A stretch of 64,000 nucleotides of DNA from Cristatella mucedo (lineage: Eukaryota; Bryozoa; Phylactolaemata; Cristatellidae): NCBI GenBank assembly GCA_009760855.2, contig WPIO01000004.1, positions 2,982,501 to 3,046,500 of the forward strand, read 5' to 3'. A program made the position numbers and the translations under genes. The notes beneath the pieces are model-generated. The model had not been told where the DNA came from and did not search any database. It saw only the letters and a program-made list of their open reading frames with translations. Shown piece by piece: positions 58,096-64,000 of this stretch (within the stretch, counting starts at the first letter, position 1; the number at the start of each line of letters is the position of its first letter).

Positions 58096-59060
58096 AGGCA
58101 GGAAGCTTTGCGCACAGTAAGTTACAGAAATCTAGACGGAATGTCACAAAGGAATGTTACAGCAAGGTGCAGTGTCTGTCTGTTTTTTCCGAGATTTGTT
58201 TCCGAAGTCTTGAATTTTGTAAATTTAGCTAAAAGTAAGCACTTGGCTGTGGCCCTGATGTGGTCCTCTAGTGAAAGGTCATTTTGGAACCCTATTGCAT
58301 GCAGCTGCTTCAAGAAATATGCTGCCTGAGTCCTCTAGTGAAAGGTCATTTTGGAACCCTATTGCATGCAGCTGCTTCAAGAAATATGCTGCCTGAGCCT
58401 ATTTTAAGAGATTAGAGGTCGCGTTTCTGACTAGCACTAGGTCTGCCCATGACTAGTAGGTTTTATTTTCGTTTAATTTGAGAAAGTATGTGGCCATCCG
58501 AGTGCCGATTTCAGTAATACGTTCTGCTAGGGCATTCAGAAAGGAGTTAGACATGCTTAAAGGCAGGGAGGGATCAGATCATAGATGCAGCTATGTGTCA
58601 TCTGCATAAAATTGAAAGCTTAGATTGTGCATGTTATTTACATCGGCCAGAGGCAGAGTATAAATTGTGAAAAGAAGTAGAATGAGAACCGACTCCCAAG
58701 GTACCCTATAATTTAAAAGGTTGACTGATTATCATTGCCCGATGACATCAACTCTCTGAAATCGCCTTCAGGGATTGGGCGTAATCAATTATATTGCAAT
58801 GCCAGTAATGCACAGGTGAGGTAATAATCGTAGATCTAGCTGAATTTGTTGTGAGTCTCTGCCTAAGCCAGTGGTAAATTCTAAGCTTTTCAGATCGAGG
58901 TCAAACAGTAGTTATCAGTACAGTAGCTCCAGAGAGCTAGTAGTCCTTGAGATTGGGGAGGAACTTAAAGATTAGAATAATAATGGCAGGCTTGAAGTTA
59001 AAGAGTGATTTAGAGCAAGGAATGGAAGATAAAAAGTTCAGTTGGGTTACCACGGTGCTG
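58084..59060 (-). mobile_element. Older F1-type LINE fragment
   Basis: Strongly diverged minus-strand F1-like sequence directly upstream of the young copy. It contains GFQNDLSLEDHIRATAKCLL (58122-58313), the MGKP-like and YADDTQ-like regions in antisense (58440-58640), palm text (58660-58720) and an N-terminal RT scrap near 58930-59050 related to 17160-17290. It has no 3' end of its own. It contains a perfect 67-bp tandem duplication (58264-58397). Confidence 0.7.
58264..58397. repeat. Perfect 67-bp tandem duplication
   Basis: Units 58264-58330 and 58331-58397, identical, beginning TCCTCTAGTGAAAGGTCATT. They lie inside the old LINE fragment. Confidence 0.97.
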
Positions 59061-61578
59061 GATGCACTGCTCTATGTGTGTGTGCACAGTTTATTCTCGC
59101 TCGTGTCATCACTCTAGAGCCAGCGAAGAGATTGCCACCAGCAGCCAGTCACTGATACCCAACCCTTTTGTGATTCCATCAATATGGAGGTAGTTAAAAA
59201 ATAATAATATATGTGAATTTTCGATGGAAAGTCTACTAAATAGCAGCCACCTTCACTTTTTGCTACAGCTCTTTGTGATTCGGCACTGCTCGACAGGAAA
59301 TACAGTAAGATGTGTCATGTCGGCCTTGGGAGTTAAATTCTTGACGTGAAGCATTGTAGGCTAGTGACATAGTAAAGGAATACTTATGCTTTATTCGTGG
59401 AGGCAAGAGCAGCAGTGTTTTGATCCTGTGGCCAGTTCTCAGCATTTTATGAGTAAACCCACCCTCTTGACATGTAGTCCCTAGTGTGACGTTGGCAAGG
59501 ATGTCAACATTGTTATGGTTGGCATCTAGTAATTGGCAAGAAATCGCTCCCACATCAGAACTCAAGCCCGGGACCCCGGGGTCAGGATTCCTGACACTTG
59601 CTACCAGGCCTTCGAAGATTCTTCTGGAAAACGATATTTAATATTTGCTGTTTGTTGTTGGCTGTCTGCAGCACAGCCGGCGACTTCGGCATGGTGACTC
59701 ATTTACGACCGAGCATACCTTGTCCCGACGTTCAGAGACCCAAGAGTTAGCAATCAGTCGATGTTTAAAGCTCATGGCCAGTGCCAGTAAACTAATGCAA
59801 GCAAATATTCGGCCTTGTTCTAATGGCACCCAATCATAGTGATTCTTCAGTGGCCCCTCAACAGAGCACCGTTGCCTCTGGCTTAGCTTTTGAAGCTGTG
59901 CCTGAATCCTTGATACTTTGTGACTCCAGATAACTTACTGAAATCTGGAGGTCCTTTGCACGGTTTTTAGTGAAGGCTGCAAATGGTGATAAGAGGCACT
60001 GCTCTGGAAAATAGTGAGCGTGATTGGGGACAACCTGCCAAACCTGACTTGTGTTCGTTTAGGTGACACCCACCAATGTACACATAGAGGACCGTTGGCC
60101 TTGTGACTTGCTTCAGTTCACTATTGGACAGAGGGCACGAATCGTTTCGTGTGCATCGGTTTTAGTTATTGTGCATCCGGTTTCCCTATAAAAAGAAAGC
60201 CTCGATGTTTTCTGGCTACCGAAAGCTTTGCGGTCTCTGCATGGCCCCCTTGCCCGTGCTTGTTTGCACAGGCACGCGAGGGTTGCATGTGAGGGGTGTG
60301 TCTATAATCCACCGCCAGTGGCTCAGTGTCTTGCCAAAAAGTGTCACCTGTCCGCTCTTCATCTTTCATCGTGGCCACAGTGCTCATGACCCAGCACGGG
60401 GTTTGACTTCCAGACTGCGGTTCCTCGGAGCTTTTGCGCTGCTCAATGTCGATGGCCGATTTATTTTTCCTTTTCATTCAGCGGCAAGCGCTTGGTCTCT
60501 CCTCCAACAGCAGAATCGTCTGCTAGTTGGTGTGCACATGAGCAAACCTCCAAAGTTTGCGGTGGGCAGTTGAACACTTTCTGTGCCTGGGTGCATTCCA
60601 AACCTGCGCGGCACATTCCAAACTGGTGCAGGCACTAGCGACGGTCAACAACTGTCGGCAGTCGGCAAGGGAATTGTTACGACGGTAAACGGTAGGCATC
60701 GTCAGCTTAGAATTCACGGCCTTCTCCATGAGCTGCAGTGGCTGAGCTGCTCTCGAGACAACTGTAGTCAGGAGCAGCTGACCCGGAGTGCAGGGAGGGA
60801 ACCCCTGGGGCCCTCACCCCACAGGTCTCGGCTGTTGTGGCGCTGCTGTTCTGTTCAGAGCCGAGCGAAGTGCGGCCCGAGCACGGTCGGATCGAGAATT
60901 ATTTCGGTCAAGCTGCTTCAGTGTAGGTTAGAAAGCAAGTAAGGTTGCTCATGCAGAGGGGCATGGTGCTGCAGCTGGCCGTAGGTCATGCTAGCGTTTG
61001 CAAAGGTCGGCATGCCTTCCAGATACGCTCACCCGAAAAAGTATTTACGAGGTGCATTAGACATCATCTACTTAGTAACTATTTACTCTCGGAGGTCCCC
61101 ACTGGTGTGGGCCGGCTTTTACATAAACCTGGTTGTTTATGTAAAAGAAAAAATACACCCAATGTCGATGGCCGTGTCTACCCGGCGGGCTGGAACGGTA
61201 TCGGGCTGGAACGGTATCGTGCGTTCAAAAATGACAAAACTTGAGTTTTTACTTGCAGTTCGACTATCGTACTTGCAATCCAAACGGACTACAATTTGTC
61301 TTCGCATTCACATAAGCAAAGGAAGGGGGTTAATTATGCTCTTCCTAGCCGAACCAATCGTGTGAAGCTGCTTCTGCTGTGCTTATCTGCCACGGGAAAG
61401 ACAGAGGAGCTAAATAGTGAAATCGAAGGCCAAATCGTCCCCTGTCACAAGATGGGTCTTAACAACGTGAAAGTGGCACCGTAGCTTGGTTTAAGTCTGA
61501 GGGATCGGTAAGGTATAACTGAAGTATTTTCAGGGTGGTAGAATGGACGTCTTACGAAGCTCCGGCTGCCCACGTTCG
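59061..61578. other. Unassigned region with a possible SINE
   Basis: About 2.5 kb without an identifiable gene. On the minus strand 59550-59609 looks tRNA-like (GGCCTGGTAGCAAGTGTCAG, a CCCCGGGG core, GGGCTTGAGTTC near a B box), so a SINE of unknown family could end there. A hairpin lies at 61117-61146 and a 16-bp perfect tandem repeat at 61187-61218. Overlapping frames at 60169-60573 and 60583-61365 have no domain. Confidence 0.4.
61117..61146. other. Perfect inverted repeat (12-bp stem, 6-nt loop)
   Basis: TTTTACATAAAC, loop CTGGTT, GTTTATGTAAAA. A strong hairpin if single-stranded. No T-tract or known RNA context makes it a recognised element. Confidence 0.9.
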
Positions 61579-62400
61579 ACGACAAAAAAGATGACCGTCT
61601 TCTAAAACTGGCCGCACTGGGTTGAAGGAAAGCACCACTTCGAGCTCTCTCCGAGACCTTAGAAGAGGCCACCTGCAAGGCTGTAAGTGTTGATGCAGTG
61701 CGTAGGAGGCTTATGGACCACAGCATTTACAGAAGAGTTAGTAAATGCAAGCCGTTACTGAGCCAACGAAAACGACATTGCCGCCGGCAGTTGGCCCGAA
61801 AACACACCCATTTTACACCTGCCGACTGGACCAGTATTTTATGGACCGATGAAAGTAAATTCGGGCTCCACGGAGATGGCAAGCGGAAGAATTTCGTCAG
61901 TCGAAGAAATGGCAAAGAGTACGGCACCCGGAGTGCTTGATATGTATGCTCAAGTAAGGAGGTGGAAGTGTGCTTGTTTGGTCTTGTTTTTCGGCTTCCG
62001 GCATAGGAACTTGACACCGAATCAACAGGATTATGTACAGGAACGTGTTTATGGCCATCGTTTAAAATGTTGGCATGCCTTGTGTCAGAGCTGTTTTGGG
62101 GAAGGTCTTGGTTTGGCAAATGGATAATGATCCCAAGCATAATGAAAGTGCAATGAAGCAATTCTTTGCAGATTCAGGTGTCCAAGTCCTTCGTTGGCCA
62201 AGCCAGTCTTCCGATCTCAACCCGATTGATCATCTGTGGGACAGGTTAGAGTGTTCACTTAGAGCTGGGAGCAGCATCTCGTATTCCACCGAGCAGCTTT
62301 TTGGTCGGCTTAAGCATTTGGGATTGCATTACTCCGGATGTTTGCCGAAAGCTGACCTTAATCAACGCTCTGGCGAATACATGAAGTTATAGAGAACGGG
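61579..62400 (+). mobile_element. Tc1-like transposon, transposase broken by frameshifts
   Basis: Most of a Tc1-family transposase (cut-and-paste, TA target) in three or more frames. N-terminal DNA-binding remnants (KKDDRLLKLAALG, then a stop, then ALSETLEEATCKAVSVDAVR) lie at 61579-61715. Frame 61698-61940 has KPLLSQRKRH, ARKHTHFTPADWTSILWTDE with the first catalytic aspartate, and SKFGLHGDGKRK. Frame 62075-62392 has VWQMDNDPKHNES with the second aspartate, then WPSQSSDLNPIDHLWDRLE. The third acidic residue is D (NPID) where Tc1 elements have E (NPIE), 34 residues after the second. The middle (61940-62075) is degenerate. Terminal inverted repeats were not identified. Inactive. Confidence 0.88.
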
Positions 62401-63127
62401 GTGATCTGACCTCCTATTAATGCGTGTATCCATTAGTGCTAATATAACCTTAGTTCTGATATTGGAAACTGTTAAACGCCTCGTGCGGACGTTTTCAGTG
62501 CTGTTCAACGAAGAGCTAGTAAATTAACTTACAGAAAAGCGGCTTGGTGTTGGTACCTATTCACCCTCGTAAATACTTTAGCGTTTGAATGTGTATATGT
62601 GCGGCAAAACAGATTCTTCGGCTGGCTGTACGAGCTTACAAAGCGGATGCCAGTAAAGTAGCTGCAGTTGTAAAGTTGCCGTGCTTCTGCGGTGCCGGCG
62701 AATTTGAAGTGCGCCGTGAACCATTTGTGACGTTTGAGTTAATTCGTTGACAAAATGCACTGTGAAAGCACAACAGATTCACCAAGAAATTAGCTGGCGT
62801 TCGATAATAGCAGCCAGCAGCAGATAACGTGTGCTAGCAGCACTCAGCACTCATGCAGCACCGGTCGCCCAGCACCATTGTGAGAACACACGCACGTCCT
62901 CGATCTACTCGGTCGATTGCATTACTCTTCAGGACAGAAGTAGCTGGGCCATCGACACGAAGTCACTTGCCTGCCGGCTGCCTAACACCGTCGTCGCGTG
63001 CGGTGTCACGCAACGTCTGCTGCGCTCGCTTTGGTTCAAAGCCTTTTATCATTTGTGCTGAAGCCGCCTGCGGCCTGCACTACTAGAGTCGTGCTGACAG
63101 TATCCGCTGGCATAATGCATGACAAAG
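62401..63127. other. Unassigned region
   Basis: No recognisable feature apart from a CAGCAG-rich patch at 62811-62825. It may contain the 3' flank and lost terminal repeat of the Tc1 element. Confidence 0.35.
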
Positions 63128-63470
63128 AAGCTTAATATACACCTGTTTATTACAGCATTTAGTGGGTCCTCGTGATTTGTCCATTGTATGTTTGTGTGTG
63201 CTGACACTGTACCTGCTGCCACTAACCATATTTACATGCTGACCCTGTGCACGGCACATCTAACAATGTTATATTTGCAGACATTGCAAATTTTAATAAT
63301 GATAATAATAGTAGTAATACTAATTGTACATTAGTAAAGCGCCCTCAGAGAGCTATATTTCTTTCTGGGCACTTTATGTGTGACCACTAATCATTTGGTC
63401 ATGCTTTCTTTACAGCATCTGTAAAAGTGCCTGCAAAGAGATAAGGTTCCCCGAAGGTGTATGCAAATGT
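63128..63470 (+). mobile_element. F1 LINE 3' untranslated region, itself interrupted
   Basis: Plus-strand F1 3' text (AGCATTTAGTGGGTCC at 63153, GTGTGCTGACACTGTACCTG, CTGACCCTGTGCACG), a break at about 63290-63376, then the remainder (TGACCACTAATCATTTGG, AAAGTGCCTGCAAAGAGATAAG). It has no clear ATT tail of its own. Confidence 0.75.
63290..63376 (-). mobile_element. Solitary F1 tail nested in an F1 3' region
   Basis: Minus-strand F1 terminus with AAT/AGT tail (63294-63320) and GTAAAGCGCCCTCAGAGAGC, inserted in opposite orientation into the plus-strand F1 copy. Confidence 0.75.
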
Positions 63471-64000
63471 TCCATTGCGATTATTCTAACGATGCACGAA
63501 TCGCCTATGGAAAGACGATACCGGTAGCAAGAGACGTTCTGCCTTTTTGTACTTTCTGAAATCCCAGGCTATTTGTCTGGCAATCGCCAGTAAGCCAGCT
63601 GTGTGCCAACAATCAAAGTATCGTGTCTTGACCTGCTTCATGCCGGTTTTTGTACTTTCTCCAATGGTATGTGGAAGTTTTGGTTGGTTTGTTAACGAAG
63701 CACTGTCAGACTTAGCAAGTAGTGCATAAAATACCAGTGTGCAACAGATGACCCCGATGCCCTCTTTATTCAGGCTAGCCATGCGCCTCGTTTTTTACCG
63801 TGTGCAACTGGGTAGATAATGTTCTATAGTGTCTGTGGGGCCAGTTTCCGAGTACCTAACCCTGTTCGGACGTTAAGTTCCACCTTGCTTGTTGCTGATG
63901 CTAAAGATAAAGGGTGAGGCAGAGGGTTCATGTTTAAATACTCCACCTTTAATCTGTGCATGTTCTCTCTCATGCTTTGCATGTTAAACGTGTTCTTATT
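63471..64000. other. Unassigned window end
   Basis: A minus-strand frame (63486-63782, 98 codons) begins MASLNKEGIGVICCTLVFYA, which has signal-peptide-like hydrophobicity. Nothing else supports a gene. No other feature seen. Confidence 0.2.

Noticed and set aside
60169-61365. Possible host exons in overlapping frames
   Set aside because: No recognisable domain or paired splice sites, and frames overlap on both strands.

Overview
This is metazoan nuclear DNA dominated by mobile elements. I find no complete host gene, rRNA, canonical tRNA, CRISPR array or bacterial-type operon. L2/CR1-like non-LTR retrotransposons, tRNA-derived SINEs, Tc1/mariner remnants, long (CT)n and (ATT)n arrays and a CpG-dense block with CCG triplet runs all point to an animal. 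The reverse transcriptase style would suit a marine invertebrate or other non-mammalian animal, but the sequence alone does not fix the species.

Layout. 1-7.6 kb: three decayed copies of a high-copy LINE (called F1 here), two of them head to head, then a segment (about 5.24-7.64 kb) with a diverged second copy at 34.3-35.8 kb. 8-22.9 kb: two direct, diverged copies of one long non-coding segment (about 7.99-17.33 and 17.48-22.92 kb). They differ mainly by LINE, SINE and microsatellite insertions, and each copy serves as the empty site for insertions in the other. 23-26.6 kb: more LINE debris, including a copy with a 5' inversion. 27.5-30.4 kb: a satellite-like array with monomers of about 170 bp. 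31-34 kb: unassigned. 36.2 kb: a long (CT)n array. 36.8-42 kb: CpG-dense sequence with CCG/GGC runs and a CAG-rich minisatellite, the best candidate for a host promoter region. 42-49 kb: unassigned moderately GC-rich DNA with a possible Harbinger-like scrap and a Tc1 remnant. 49.5-59 kb: nested LINEs, with the best reverse-transcriptase ORF of the window (431 codons, minus strand, 56800-58095). 61.6-62.4 kb: a decayed Tc1-like transposase. 63.1-63.5 kb: a LINE 3' end with another LINE tail inside it.

How the parts relate. F1 supplies the retrotransposition machinery family. Its conserved 3' end (hairpin-like GTGCCTAGAAAGAGATT...AGGGCGCTTTAT followed by (ATT)n) is also carried by a tRNA-derived SINE family (SINE-B) and by several solitary tails of about 85 bp. 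That suggests F1-type machinery moves non-autonomous partners. A second LINE family (F2) is present as a nearly complete but multiply broken ORF2 at 13.9-16.5 kb and as a nested copy at 53.7-56.6 kb. All boundaries were set by eye from the sequence and are approximate unless a target-site duplication is given.
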